DNA of 64,000 nucleotides from Vulcanimicrobiota bacterium (GCA_027306785.1 DAHUZB010000035.1:109855-173854); one strand, 5' to 3'. Shown: positions 45,043-53,771, counted from the first letter of the stretch. A program made the numbers and translations. Notes: generated by a model from the letters alone, not told the origin.

Positions 45043-45204
45043 TCAGTCTCCGCCCAAACATTCGGCGTGACGGCAGCCGCAGCGCTCGTGGGGCGCCGCA
45101 TCACCGTCGGCCGCATCGCGCTCGCGGCAGCGCTCGCTGCAATAGCGTTGACCCAAGTCAACGTAGCAGGTGCACGGCGGATGCTCGCACTTCTGACCTT
45201 CCAT
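45043..45204 (-). CDS. SmtA-type bacterial metallothionein
   Basis: 53 residues from ATG 45204, one base after the lysS stop. The sequence has eight Cys (positions 6, 11, 13, 22, 26, 42, 44, 49) and metal-type His, in the cyanobacterial SmtA order: CEHPPCTCYV, then RYCSERC, then a polar linker, then CGCRHAEC. In SmtA the same pattern (CxxxxCxC...YCSxxC...CGH..C) binds a Zn4 cluster. It probably buffers zinc or protects against cadmium and copper. Sitting directly behind lysS, it may be co-transcribed with it; no metal-responsive regulator is adjacent. Confidence 0.82.
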   Translation of the reverse strand: MEGQKCEHPPCTCYVDLGQRYCSERCRERDAADGDAAPHERCGCRHAECLGGD

Positions 45205-45205
45205 G

Positions 45206-46705
45206 CTACCCGTGTTGACGTTGGAGCGGGAAGAGCAGCACGTCGCGGATCGAGGTGTTGTTCGTGAGGAGCATCACCAGGCGATCGATGCCGATGCCGA
45301 TGCCGGCGGTCGGCGGCATGCCGTACTCGAGCGCGCGCACGAAATCCCAATCCGGTTCGGGCACCTCGTCATCGCCCTTGGCGCGCTCTTCGATCTGCGC
45401 TTCGAAGCGTGAACGCTGATCGTCGGGATCGTTCAACTCGGTGAAGGCGTTCGAAATCTCCATCGTATTACAGAAGAGTTCGTAGCGATCGACGAGTTCG
45501 GGATCGCCCGCTTTGCGTTTGGCGAGCGGGGAAATGACGACCGGATAGTCGGTCACGAAGGTCGGCTGGATAAGGTGCGGCTCGAGCACGCGTTCGAAGA
45601 TCTTGTCGAGCGCGTGTCCGTGCGTCGGCGAGTCGGGCAGCCCGAGCTCGCGTAGAATCGCCGACGCGCCCTCGGGATCGAGCAGACGCTCGCGCGTGAA
45701 GCGGCCGTCGGAATATTTCGCGATGCCTTCCAAATAGCCGATCCGCGCGAACGGACGCGCGAACGAGATCGTACGCTCGCCGATCTGCAGGTCGGTGCCG
45801 CCGCCCGAAACGACGCCCGCGAGATGCGCGATCAACGCCTCGTTGAAATCGAGCATATCGAGCATGTTCCAATACGCCGCGTAGAGCTCGAGCATCGTGA
45901 ACTCGGGATTGTGCGTGGTATCGATGCCTTCGTTGCGGAAGATGCGTCCGATTTCGTAGACGCGCTCCATGCCGCCGACGATCAATCGCTTGAGGTTCAA
46001 CTCGGTCGCGATGCGCAGTTGCATCTGTTCGCCCGAGAGCGCGTTGACGTGGGTAAGAAACGGGCGCGCCGACGCGCCGCCCGCCACGTGCAGCAGCGTG
46101 GGCGTCTCGACTTCGTAGAAGCCGCGCGCATCGATGAAACGGCGCGTCTCCGCGATGATGCGCGAACGCATGATCATCGCGTCGCGAACCTCGGGATTGA
46201 CGATCAGATCCACGTAGCGCTGGCGATAGCGCTTCTCCACGTCCTGCAGCCCGTGCCACTTGTCGGGAAGCGGCATCAGCGCTTTACCGAGCACGGCGAA
46301 CTTCAGCACGTGCAGCGTCAGGTCGCCCTTCTTCGAGCGGAACATGAAGCCGTGCACGCCGACGAGATCGCCGCGATCGAGATCTTCCCAATCGGCGAAC
46401 GCCTCGTCGCCGATCTCGTCTTTGCGAATGTAGCACTGCAGGCGTCCGGTACGGTCGTGCAGATCGGCGAAGATCGTCTTGCCCATCGTGCGCTTGGACA
46501 TCAAGCGTCCGGCGACGTACCAGTTCTCCGACTCCGCGTGCTGCCCGACCTCGAGAAAGCCGTAGCGCGCGAGCAGCTCGTTCGCGCTCGCGTCGACGGG
46601 ATAGCGGGTCTGCGCAAACGGATCGTTGCCGCGCGAACGCAAAGCGGCCAGATTGTCGCGTCTGGCCGCTACGAGGGCAGCTTCGGATTTCCCGAGCTCA
46701 TCCAT
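45206..46705 (-). CDS. lysS: Lysyl-tRNA synthetase, class II
   Basis: 499 residues. An OB-fold anticodon domain (NWYVAGRLMSKRTMGKTIFADL) precedes the catalytic core with motif 2 (RVYEIGRIFRNEGIDTTHNPEF) and motif 3 (GIGIGIDRLVMLLTN). It charges tRNA-Lys. It is downstream of greA with a 24-base gap, an order seen in many bacteria. Confidence 0.97.
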   Translation of the reverse strand: MDELGKSEAALVAARRDNLAALRSRGNDPFAQTRYPVDASANELLARYGFLEVGQHAESENWYVAGRLMSKRTMGKTIFADLHDRTGRLQCYIRKDEIGDEAFADWEDLDRGDLVGVHGFMFRSKKGDLTLHVLKFAVLGKALMPLPDKWHGLQDVEKRYRQRYVDLIVNPEVRDAMIMRSRIIAETRRFIDARGFYEVETPTLLHVAGGASARPFLTHVNALSGEQMQLRIATELNLKRLIVGGMERVYEIGRIFRNEGIDTTHNPEFTMLELYAAYWNMLDMLDFNEALIAHLAGVVSGGGTDLQIGERTISFARPFARIGYLEGIAKYSDGRFTRERLLDPEGASAILRELGLPDSPTHGHALDKIFERVLEPHLIQPTFVTDYPVVISPLAKRKAGDPELVDRYELFCNTMEISNAFTELNDPDDQRSRFEAQIEERAKGDDEVPEPDWDFVRALEYGMPPTAGIGIGIDRLVMLLTNNTSIRDVLLFPLQRQHG

Positions 46706-46729
46706 GGATATTCAGCCTCTGAGCGAGGA

Positions 46730-47254
46730 TTAGGATGCTTTTTTCGTCGTCTTCTTGGCCGGTGCGGCGGCGCCGCTCGAGCTCTTGATCGACTCGATCG
46801 TGTACTTCATCACGCCGCGCGGCGTGGTGACGTCGACGGTCTCGCCCTTTTTGTGCCCGATCAGCGCTCGGCCGAGCGGCGACTCGTTCGAGATGCGCTG
46901 CAGCTTGGGGTCGGCCTCGGCCGAGCCCACGATATGAAATTCGTAGGACTCGTTGTTCTTGAGGTCTTTGACCTTGACGGTCGCCCCGAGATGCGCTTCG
47001 TCGGCGGCATATTCCGACTCGTCGATGATGCGCGCGCCGCGAATCATCGCTTCGAGCTTCAGGATGCGCCCTTCGATGAAGGCCTGCTCTTGCTTGGCAT
47101 CCTCATACTCGGCGTTTTCGCTCAGATCGCCGTACTCTTTGGCTTGGCGAATCCGGTCGTTGACCTCTTTGCGGTGCACGGTCTTCAGCTCGTCGAGCTC
47201 GTTTTGGAGCTTTTCCAGCCCCTCCGCCGTGAGGATGATCTCTTTCTCGTTCAA
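46730..47254 (-). CDS. greA: Transcription elongation factor GreA
   Basis: 174 residues if TTG 47254 is the start (NEKEIILTAEGLEKLQNELD follows); no ATG or GTG suits the family N-terminus. The coiled-coil tip (AKEYGDLSENAEYEDAKQEQ) carries the acidic residues that stimulate RNA cleavage in stalled polymerase, and the FKBP-like domain ends with LIGHKKGETVDVTTPRG. About 17 extra residues rich in Ala and Lys (AAAPAKKTTKKAS) extend the C-terminus. Confidence 0.93.
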   Translation of the reverse strand: MNEKEIILTAEGLEKLQNELDELKTVHRKEVNDRIRQAKEYGDLSENAEYEDAKQEQAFIEGRILKLEAMIRGARIIDESEYAADEAHLGATVKVKDLKNNESYEFHIVGSAEADPKLQRISNESPLGRALIGHKKGETVDVTTPRGVMKYTIESIKSSSGAAAPAKKTTKKAS

Positions 47255-47336
47255 ATCGAGCGACCCCGGATAACAGAGAACGCGCCCATGGAGGACGCTT
47301 GGCGCCGTTTGTTTGGGGGACTTCAAGCGTTCCCCT

Positions 47337-48674
47337 TCAATCGCGGCGGAGCTTGCGACCCCGCCAGAACGCAAAGGGTATACCCAGCACGACCCCGCCC
47401 CAAGCGTAGAGCTGCAGGGTGCGGTCCTCGAAGGCGATGGTGCCGACGAGCACCCCGAGCAGCGCCGCCGCCCCGACGAGCGGCACCGCGACGCCGCCCA
47501 GGCGCGCCGCGCGCTCGCCCCAGAAGCGGCGCACCGCCGCCGCGGCCGAGAGCACGAAGAGCAGCCCGAGAAAGACCGAGCTTGCGTTGAGCACGATCTC
47601 CAGCTGGTCGGCCGCGGACTTCGAGAAGCCGGTGACGAGCTCGCAGACGGTCACGAGGACCGCGACGACGCCGAGCGACCAGAGCGGCTCGTCGCGACGG
47701 TCCAGCTCGCCCAGGACGCGCGGGAGCACCCCGTCGCGCCCCATCGCGAAGACCGAGCGCGAGAGGTAGAGGATCGTGGTCCAGAGCGTGGAGAGGGTGG
47801 AGAGCAGCACGGTGACCACGATGATCGTGCGCCACCAGCCGCCGCCGAGCAACTCGCCCACGTAGGCGAGCGTGTCGGCCTGATGATCGGTGAAGCCCCG
47901 GATCGTCCCCAGGTGCAGATAGGCGACCATGCAGAGCACGAGCACCACGGTCGAGACGATCAGCCCGGCGATGCCGCCGCGTCCGGCCGCCGTCGCGGAA
48001 TCGTCGATCTCTTCACTCGTTGAGGCGCTCACCTCCCAGCCGTCGCTCATCCAGACCGCGAGCGTCATCGCGGTGACGAAGCCCGCGACGCCCACACCGG
48101 GCAGCGGCGTGCCGTGCGCGGCGTGCGGATGGGCCGCGACGTGGGGGTGGAAGGCCGCCGCAATCGCGGTCGCGACCAGCACCACGAGCTCGAAGCCGAG
48201 CGCGAGAAAGGTGACGAGCGCGGTCGGACGCACGCCGACGTAGAGCAGCAGCGAGCTTGCGAGAATCCACACCGCGCCGACCGCCGCTGCCCAGACCGGA
48301 TCGTTCTCGAACTTCGGCGCGACGAGCGCGAGCGTGTAGATACCGGCGGGCACCGCGATCGCCATCGTGGCGAAAAAGTTGGAGAGCAGCAGCAGCCACG
48401 CGCCGTAGGCGCCGGTTCGATCGCCGAACGCCATACGAATCCACGAGTACGACGAGCCCGCGTTCGGAGCGACACGCGAGAGATACGAGAACGAGACCGC
48501 GATGCAGAGCATCACCGCCGAGAGCGCGACGAGCGCGATCGGCGAGCCGAACCCCGCCGCCGCGACCATCGGTCCCATCGTCGACGCGAGCGAATACGCA
48601 GGCCCCATCGATGCCGATGCCAGCACCGAGATGTCGAAATAATGCAGGACGCGCGGTAGGTGCCGGGTCGCCAC
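47337..48674 (-). CDS. APC-superfamily amino acid permease
   Basis: 445 residues from GTG 48674, which overlaps the upstream stop as TAGTG. About twelve membrane helices are visible. The first has the conserved GPAYSLASTMG-like segment, and RVAPNAGSSYSWIRMAFG follows, typical of amino acid/polyamine transporters. The substrate is unknown. Coupling to the upstream gene suggests a shared pathway. Confidence 0.85.
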   Translation of the reverse strand: MATRHLPRVLHYFDISVLASASMGPAYSLASTMGPMVAAAGFGSPIALVALSAVMLCIAVSFSYLSRVAPNAGSSYSWIRMAFGDRTGAYGAWLLLLSNFFATMAIAVPAGIYTLALVAPKFENDPVWAAAVGAVWILASSLLLYVGVRPTALVTFLALGFELVVLVATAIAAAFHPHVAAHPHAAHGTPLPGVGVAGFVTAMTLAVWMSDGWEVSASTSEEIDDSATAAGRGGIAGLIVSTVVLVLCMVAYLHLGTIRGFTDHQADTLAYVGELLGGGWWRTIIVVTVLLSTLSTLWTTILYLSRSVFAMGRDGVLPRVLGELDRRDEPLWSLGVVAVLVTVCELVTGFSKSAADQLEIVLNASSVFLGLLFVLSAAAAVRRFWGERAARLGGVAVPLVGAAALLGVLVGTIAFEDRTLQLYAWGGVVLGIPFAFWRGRKLRRD

Positions 48675-49582
48675 TAGCCGTTCAAGGGAACGACACGCGG
48701 TTTCAAATGGAGTTCGCGCAGCACGCGTTCGTAATCCGCGGCCGTCACGTCTTCCCACTTCTTGCCGAGCAGCGCCAGAAGCGCGGCTTCGATCACGTTG
48801 GTGCCGAATGAACGCCCGTCGAAATCGGGCGTCGTGGTAACGAGCAGCTTCACGCCGCGCGCGCGCAGTTCGTCGACGTTCGCTTCGGTGACCGTGTTCG
48901 TGAGCACGATCTTTCCGTCGAGCCGATCCGGCATGAACTGCCGCATGAAGTGGAAATCGCCCGCGATGATATCGGCTTCGTCGTAATACTGCGGGTACTT
49001 CGGCTGCGGCGGCTTCTCTTGTTTCTTCCCGGTGGGGTAGAAGAATTGGAACGGCAGTTTGCACGCGTCGGGCAGATACTTTTCGGCCATCTCTTCGAAC
49101 GCGTGCAGATCGCGCACCGCGATATCCTTATCGAGCGCGAAGATAAAATCCCCGAAGAGCACGTCGGCCCCGGCGTCGACCAGCGCCTGCGCCATGCCGA
49201 AGCGATCGAGCGCGCTCACCATCAGCACCTTTTTGCCGTGCAGATCGATCTTCAACTCGTCCTGCATGAATCTCACAGCGGCGCGTTCGAGCGTATTCTT
49301 CAGCCCGCTGCCGTCGACCACGGGCGTGATCTTCGCCGCCTGCAGCAAGCGCAGTCCGTCGCGCAGCGCATAACGCTTCGATCCGGCGTAGAGGTAGACG
49401 TCGATGCCGCCGAGCCCGATCGCATCGACCTTCCCGTCCAGCTCCGCGATCTTCGCGAGCGCGACATCGAGCTTGCCGTCGACGCCTTCACGCGAGATAT
49501 CGAACGCTTCACCGAGCAGGTTCACGACGGCGCGATGATCGCGCGTCGAAGACCCGAGCGAAACCGAGACGATGCGTTTCAT
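48674..49582 (-). CDS. Protein often labelled quinate 5-dehydrogenase; function doubtful
   Basis: 302 residues from ATG 49582. It resembles a family found in thermophiles and Chloroflexi: MKRIVSVSLGSSTRDHRA, IGLGGIDVYLYAGSKRY, KVLMVSALDRFGMAQALV, DIIAGDFHFMRQFMPDRLDGKIVLTNT in sequence. Databases often call it quinate 5-dehydrogenase, but I see no classical NAD(P) glycine motif or shikimate-binding motif. It is translationally coupled to a permease and follows the AAR-like gene by 127 bases. Confidence 0.7.
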   Translation of the reverse strand: MKRIVSVSLGSSTRDHRAVVNLLGEAFDISREGVDGKLDVALAKIAELDGKVDAIGLGGIDVYLYAGSKRYALRDGLRLLQAAKITPVVDGSGLKNTLERAAVRFMQDELKIDLHGKKVLMVSALDRFGMAQALVDAGADVLFGDFIFALDKDIAVRDLHAFEEMAEKYLPDACKLPFQFFYPTGKKQEKPPQPKYPQYYDEADIIAGDFHFMRQFMPDRLDGKIVLTNTVTEANVDELRARGVKLLVTTTPDFDGRSFGTNVIEAALLALLGKKWEDVTAADYERVLRELHLKPRVVPLNG

Positions 49583-49611
49583 GTTCAAAGGCGCTCCGCG
49601 GGCTCCGCGCC

Positions 49612-49626
49612 CCCCACTTCGTGGGG
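49612..49626. terminator. Short GC hairpin between two genes
   Basis: CCCCAC-TTC-GTGGGG, a 6 bp stem in the 127-base gap downstream of the AAR-like gene. There is no U tract. It may weaken read-through into the downstream gene or simply be chance in GC-rich DNA. Confidence 0.3.
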
Positions 49627-49709
49627 CCCCCATGCCATGGCGCGCGACACGGCTCGCCGTGCGTATGATTCCCCTGGGGCACGCCAAACGAACTCCGATA
49701 CGCGAGCGA

Positions 49710-50828
49710 TCATACAGCGAGACTCCGTCGAGCGGTAGCAGCGGCACGCGTCGACGCGATTTTCTCGGGCGTGATGGCGGTGTCGAATGCGCGCATGTCG
49801 GCGAGGGTGAAGCCGCAGCGCGTCGCCATCGCTTCGATCTCGAGCACTTTGGCGAGTTCGATGCCGCGGCCGAGCGTGTAGTTTTCGATGCGATTTTCGA
49901 GCGCGAGCACCATCGTCTCGCTCATGCAGGCGAGCGCCGTGCGCGGCGGGAGGTTGAGATCGAACTCGCTTCCGGGCTGACGCACGCGCTCGAAGCGCGG
50001 CGTGCCGGGCACGAGCATGTTGCCGCCCTCGGTGACGAGCACGTCGGGGCGTTCGAGCGCGACGCGGCGGCTCACGTCGTGCGGCAGCGAGAGCTCGCAC
50101 ACCACGGCGCCCGTCTGCAAATCTTCGGGCTGAATCACGTCTTGCGTAGACGATGTCGCGGTGAGGATCAACTGCGCGCGGCGCACCGCATCGCCGATAT
50201 CGGTCGTGTACGACGACTCGCACGGCAATTCGCGTTTGATCTCGTCGTGAAATTTCGAAAGGCGCGTGTTGTTGCGCGCGACGAGGATCACGTGCTTCAC
50301 CCGCTGCGCGATCAGCCGCGCGCAGGCACTGCCGATCGATCCGGTCGCGCCGACCACCACGGCCGTACTCTCGGCGGGATCGATGCCCATCTCGTCGGCG
50401 CAGCGGAAGAGGCTCTGAATGCCCGCAGCGATCGTCAGCGAGTTGCCGGTCGTGACCGCGATCGGCGAGCGTTCCGCAACCGTCACGCCGCCGTCGCCGA
50501 CGACGCCGGTGAACGCGCCGAGTCCCGCGATCTCCGCGCCGAGTTCGGTGCCGATCTCGATCGCGCGCAGGATGCGCTTGTAGACCTCTTCGCGCGGAAA
50601 CTCCATCATCTGCTCGGGCAACAGCGGCGCGGCGACGAACCAGCCCTCGGTCTCGCGCCCGTCGGGCGTGCGCACGCCGGTCACGTGCACCGCGGCCCAC
50701 GGCGGCATCCACTCCATGATCTTGCGCACGATCGGCGCACCCTTCCCGGCCGCGCCGGGCTCGTAGCGCGCGACGTCGTCGAGCGAGAGCGGGTGGATGA
50801 CGAAGCAGAACTTCGGCGTGCGGGTCAC
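49710..50828 (-). CDS. AAR-like long-chain acyl-ACP reductase (COG5322)
   Basis: 372 residues from GTG 50828, overlapping the SRPBCC stop as GTGA. It follows the cyanobacterial acyl-ACP reductase in order: EIAGLGAFTGVV, VTTGNSLTIAAGIQ, the Rossmann motif STAVVVGATGSIGSACARLI, HVILVARNNTRLSKFHDE, and the region of the catalytic Cys, TALACMSETMVLALENR, where Cys301 aligns with the acyl-accepting Cys of the Synechococcus enzyme. It may reduce an acyl-ACP or acyl-CoA to an aldehyde with NADPH. No aldehyde-deformylating oxygenase is nearby; a class III aminotransferase is. Confidence 0.8.
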   Translation of the reverse strand: MTRTPKFCFVIHPLSLDDVARYEPGAAGKGAPIVRKIMEWMPPWAAVHVTGVRTPDGRETEGWFVAAPLLPEQMMEFPREEVYKRILRAIEIGTELGAEIAGLGAFTGVVGDGGVTVAERSPIAVTTGNSLTIAAGIQSLFRCADEMGIDPAESTAVVVGATGSIGSACARLIAQRVKHVILVARNNTRLSKFHDEIKRELPCESSYTTDIGDAVRRAQLILTATSSTQDVIQPEDLQTGAVVCELSLPHDVSRRVALERPDVLVTEGGNMLVPGTPRFERVRQPGSEFDLNLPPRTALACMSETMVLALENRIENYTLGRGIELAKVLEIEAMATRCGFTLADMRAFDTAITPEKIASTRAAATARRSLAV

Positions 50829-51262
50829 GCGCGCTCCGCTTCGGCCTTCAACGCGGCGAGCATCATCTCGCTGTTCTCCTGCACCTTCTTGTGCAATGTC
50901 GGTCCGATCAGTTCGGCGAGCGTCGGCACGCCGAAATCGTATTCGACGCCGAGCGTCACGTGCGTTTCGCCGTCGCGCTCTTCGAACGTCCACGCGCCCT
51001 CGAAGGTGTCGAGATCGCCCTCGAGCAGCTTGTAGTCGATACGCAGTGCCCCGTCGTCGAAGCGATCTTCTTCGGTCCACTCGATCGGAGCCTCTTCGAC
51101 CAAGGTCTTCCAGCGCGTGATCAGGTGGTCGGGGTGGCGTTCGAGCACCACGACCGTCTCAACGTCCGGCATGAACTCGGGAAAGCGTTCCTGCTCTTTG
51201 GCAAGCTCGTAGACGCGGCGGGCGGGAGCCGCAACCGCGATGCGGGTTTCGACGTAGGGCAT
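50825..51262 (-). CDS. SRPBCC (START-like) lipid/polyketide-binding protein
   Basis: 145 residues. VETRIAVAAPARRVYELAKEQERFPEFMPDV is the opening of the aromatase/cyclase or COQ10-like SRPBCC family. The fold has a deep hydrophobic pocket. It lies between the aminotransferase and the AAR-like gene, and is coupled to the latter; it may hold a hydrophobic intermediate, although no catalytic residues can be pointed out. Confidence 0.85.
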   Translation of the reverse strand: MPYVETRIAVAAPARRVYELAKEQERFPEFMPDVETVVVLERHPDHLITRWKTLVEEAPIEWTEEDRFDDGALRIDYKLLEGDLDTFEGAWTFEERDGETHVTLGVEYDFGVPTLAELIGPTLHKKVQENSEMMLAALKAEAERA

Positions 51263-51269
51263 GATAATT

Positions 51270-52532
51270 TTACAAGCGGCCTAGCTTCTCAGCCGCAGTA
51301 GCGACCCCTGCCCGCAGGGCGCCGAGCGCCCTCTCCACCTCGGCCGCGGTGACCACGAGCGGCGGCTCGAGGCGGATTACGCGCTGCTGGTTGAGGGTCC
51401 AGGCGGCGGTGACGCCCGCCTTGAGCATCTCGGGAATGATCCAGCCCCCGTAGCCCTCACTCGTGAGCTCCACGCCCACCAGCAGCCCGAGCCCGCGCGC
51501 CTGGGCGATCACCGACGGATACTCGGCCGCGATGGCGCGCACGCCGTCGAGCAGCTGCGCCCCGCGCTCGCGCGCGTTGTCGACCAGGCCGTCTTCCACG
51601 AGCACCTCCATCGCGGCGAGCGCCGCGGCGCAGGCGATCTCGCTGCCGCCGAAGGTGGAGGTGTGTACCAGCGGCTGCTTGGCATAGGCGCGATTCCACG
51701 CGTCGGGACGGGCGATGAAGGCGCCGACCGGGATGATGCCGCCGGAGAGGCCCTTCGCGAGCGTCATCACGTCGGGCACGACCTCGTCGCGGTCGCAGCC
51801 GAACAGATAGCCGCAGCGTCCGAGTCCGGTCTGCACCTCGTCGGCGATGAAGAGCGCCCCCGCGCGATCGCACGCTTCGCGCACCGCGCGAAGGTAGCCC
51901 GCGGGCGGTACGTTCACGCCGCCTTCGCCCTGCACCGGCTCCACGATGAACGCCGCCGCATCGCGCAGCGCTTCGTCGAGCACCGAGGCATCGCCGAAGG
52001 GCACGTGCGCGACATCCGCGAGCAGCGGGAGAAACGGCGCCTGAAACGTCTCGCGGCCGCTCACGGAGAGCGCACCGTACGTCTTGCCGTGGTACGCGTC
52101 GTACGTGGCGACGATCTTCGCGCGCCCGGTCGCGGCGCGCGCGAGCTTGATCGCGCCTTCGACCGCTTCGGTACCGCTGTTGCACCAGAACGAGAGCTGC
52201 AAATCGCCGGGCGCGAGTTCGGCCAGACGCTTCGCCGCGCGCCCGAGCACGACGTTGAACATCGTCTTGCCCGAGAGCGAGATCGACTCCATCTGCTCGC
52301 GCACCGCCGCGATCACGCGCGGATGCGAGTGGCCGAGCGTGAAGACGCCGTAACCGCCCGCGAAATCGAGATACGCCTTACCGTTCTGATCCCAAATCGT
52401 CGTACCGGACGCGCGCACTTCTACGGGCGAGCCCGAGAGCTTCATCACGCGCGCGAGCGGCGGATTCAGATAGCGTTTGTAATTCTCGAAGACGTCGCTT
52501 GCGAGTTCGTTCGTCGTGATATCCCTTGTCAT
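51270..52532 (-). CDS. Class III PLP aminotransferase (PatA/ornithine type)
   Basis: 420 residues from ATG 52532. LDFAGGYGVFTLGHSHPRV, FWCNSGTEAVEGAIKLARAA, ALFIADEVQTGLGRCG and the PLP lysine in VMTLAKGLSGGIIPVGAF are intact. The closest style is putrescine/acetylornithine aminotransferase. With the AAR-like gene downstream it could turn an aldehyde into an amine, or release aldehyde from a diamine. It starts 30 bases from the divergent tRNA gene. Confidence 0.88.
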   Translation of the reverse strand: MTRDITTNELASDVFENYKRYLNPPLARVMKLSGSPVEVRASGTTIWDQNGKAYLDFAGGYGVFTLGHSHPRVIAAVREQMESISLSGKTMFNVVLGRAAKRLAELAPGDLQLSFWCNSGTEAVEGAIKLARAATGRAKIVATYDAYHGKTYGALSVSGRETFQAPFLPLLADVAHVPFGDASVLDEALRDAAAFIVEPVQGEGGVNVPPAGYLRAVREACDRAGALFIADEVQTGLGRCGYLFGCDRDEVVPDVMTLAKGLSGGIIPVGAFIARPDAWNRAYAKQPLVHTSTFGGSEIACAAALAAMEVLVEDGLVDNARERGAQLLDGVRAIAAEYPSVIAQARGLGLLVGVELTSEGYGGWIIPEMLKAGVTAAWTLNQQRVIRLEPPLVVTAAEVERALGALRAGVATAAEKLGRL

Positions 52533-52561
52533 TCGCAACCCTTCGGGTGATTGTCGGCTAC

Positions 52562-52634
52562 GCGCTCGTAGCTCAACGGATAGAGCACCGCCCTGACTAA
52601 GCGGTAGGTGTGGGTTCGATTCCCACCGAGCGCA
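52562..52634 (+). tRNA. tRNA, anticodon GAC (valine by anticodon)
   Basis: A 73-base cloverleaf: acceptor GCGCTCG/CGAGCGC, D stem GCTC/GAGC with the GG pair, T arm GTGGG-TTCGATT-CCCAC and discriminator A. The anticodon arm reads CCGCC-CTGACTA-AGCGG, so U33 is followed by GAC. Two features are odd: the last stem pair 31-39 is C-A, and position 37 is U, not a purine. CCA is not encoded. The isotype is therefore called from the anticodon with some caution. Confidence 0.85.
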
Positions 52635-52690
52635 ACCCACCGGCTACAGCACCTTGACGCGGATTTGTCGCCCGCGCTACAGTCGAGGTG

Positions 52691-52727
52691 CTTAGTCAGG
52701 GCGGGCTTACACCCGTAAGCTACGAGA
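52691..52727 (-). repeat. Inverted partial copy of the tRNA 5' half
   Basis: Read on the minus strand, this segment has CTCGTAGCT (52719-52727) and CCGCCCTGACTAAGC (52691-52705), identical to tRNA positions 52565-52573 and 52588-52602. They are spaced 13 rather than 14 bases apart, with a different self-pairing D-arm-like hairpin (GCTTAC-GGGT-GTAAGC). Homology stops in the anticodon arm. The plus-strand transcript could pair the two copies over 15 bases. It may be a scar of an integration or rearrangement at the tRNA. Confidence 0.65.
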
Positions 52728-52763
52728 GAGGGGCGCTGCAGTTCTGCTGCAGCGCCCCTCTCG
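52727..52763 (-). terminator. Strong hairpin after dus
   Basis: A perfect 16 bp stem (52727-52742 with 52748-52763; arm begins GAGAGGGGCGCTGCAG) with loop TTCTG. It touches the dus stop codon at 52764. No U tract follows, but the stem is very stable. It also separates dus from the tRNA region. Confidence 0.7.
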
Positions 52764-53771
52764 CTATGCCGCCACTACGGCGGCATCTTCGATTCGTGCG
52801 ATCGCGTCGTCGATCACACGGATCGCCTCGTCGGCGCGATCGATGCGCATGATCTGCTCGCGGATCACCGCCGCGCCGGGAATGCCTTTCAGATACAACG
52901 CGACGTGGCGGCGCATCTGCGGCACCGCGCGCTTCTCGCCAAGTTCGTCGACCATGCGCCGATAGTGCACGATGCAGAAGCGCAGGCGCTCCGCGGGCGG
53001 CGGCGTGGGCCGCGCTTCGCGGCCCTCCATGAGATCGGCGATCTGCGAGATCAGCCAGGGATTGCCGAGCGTCGCGCGGCCGAGCATGATCGCATCGACC
53101 CCGCTCTCGCGCATGCGGGTCATTGCGAGATGCGCGTCGTCGAGATCGCCGTTGCCGATCACCGGAATGTCGAGGTTCTGCTTGAGGCGCTTGATGTGCT
53201 CCCAGTTCGCGCTGCCCTTGTAGAACTGGCGCGCGGTACGCGCGTGGAGCGTCACGGCGCGAATGCCGACCTTCTGCGCGCGCTGCGCGACATCGACGTA
53301 GACCATCTGATCCTCGGTCCAGCCGAGGCGCATCTTCATCGTGACGGGGCAATCCACGGCCTCGACCACGGCGCGCATGATCTCCTCGCAGCGATCCACG
53401 TCGCGCAGGCATGCGGATCCGCCGTGCGTCTTGGTGACCTTGGGGGCCGGGCAGCCGAAATTGATATCGACGATGTCGGCGCCGCACTCGCGCACCACCT
53501 TGGCGGCGGCGGCCATCGTCACGGGATCGTCGCCCCAGAGCTGCGTGGCGACCGGCTTCTCAAGACCGTGCTGATCGATCATCTCCATCGTGCGCTTGCT
53601 GCCGTACTTGAGCGCGTTCGACGAGACGAACTCGGTGACGGTCAAGCCGAGGCCGAAGGGCTTGTAGAGGGCGCGCATGGTCTTATTCGTCACACCGGAC
53701 ATCGGCGCGAGAACGAGCGGGGGCCAGATCTGATGATCGCCGATCTTCAACGGCGCAACGGTGGGAGGCAT
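52764..53771 (-). CDS. dusB: tRNA-dihydrouridine synthase (DusB-type)
   Basis: 335 residues from ATG 53771. LVLAPMSGVTNKTMRALYKPFG binds FMN, and DINFGCPAPKVTKTHGGSA carries the catalytic Cys. RLGWTEDQMVYVDVAQ and VIGNGDLDDAHLAMTRM complete the TIM barrel, with a C-terminal helical RNA-binding domain. It reduces uridines in the D-loop. Which Dus subtype is meant cannot be fixed from sequence alone. Next to it are a tRNA gene and its partial copy. Confidence 0.93.
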   Translation of the reverse strand: MPPTVAPLKIGDHQIWPPLVLAPMSGVTNKTMRALYKPFGLGLTVTEFVSSNALKYGSKRTMEMIDQHGLEKPVATQLWGDDPVTMAAAAKVVRECGADIVDINFGCPAPKVTKTHGGSACLRDVDRCEEIMRAVVEAVDCPVTMKMRLGWTEDQMVYVDVAQRAQKVGIRAVTLHARTARQFYKGSANWEHIKRLKQNLDIPVIGNGDLDDAHLAMTRMRESGVDAIMLGRATLGNPWLISQIADLMEGREARPTPPPAERLRFCIVHYRRMVDELGEKRAVPQMRRHVALYLKGIPGAAVIREQIMRIDRADEAIRVIDDAIARIEDAAVVAA

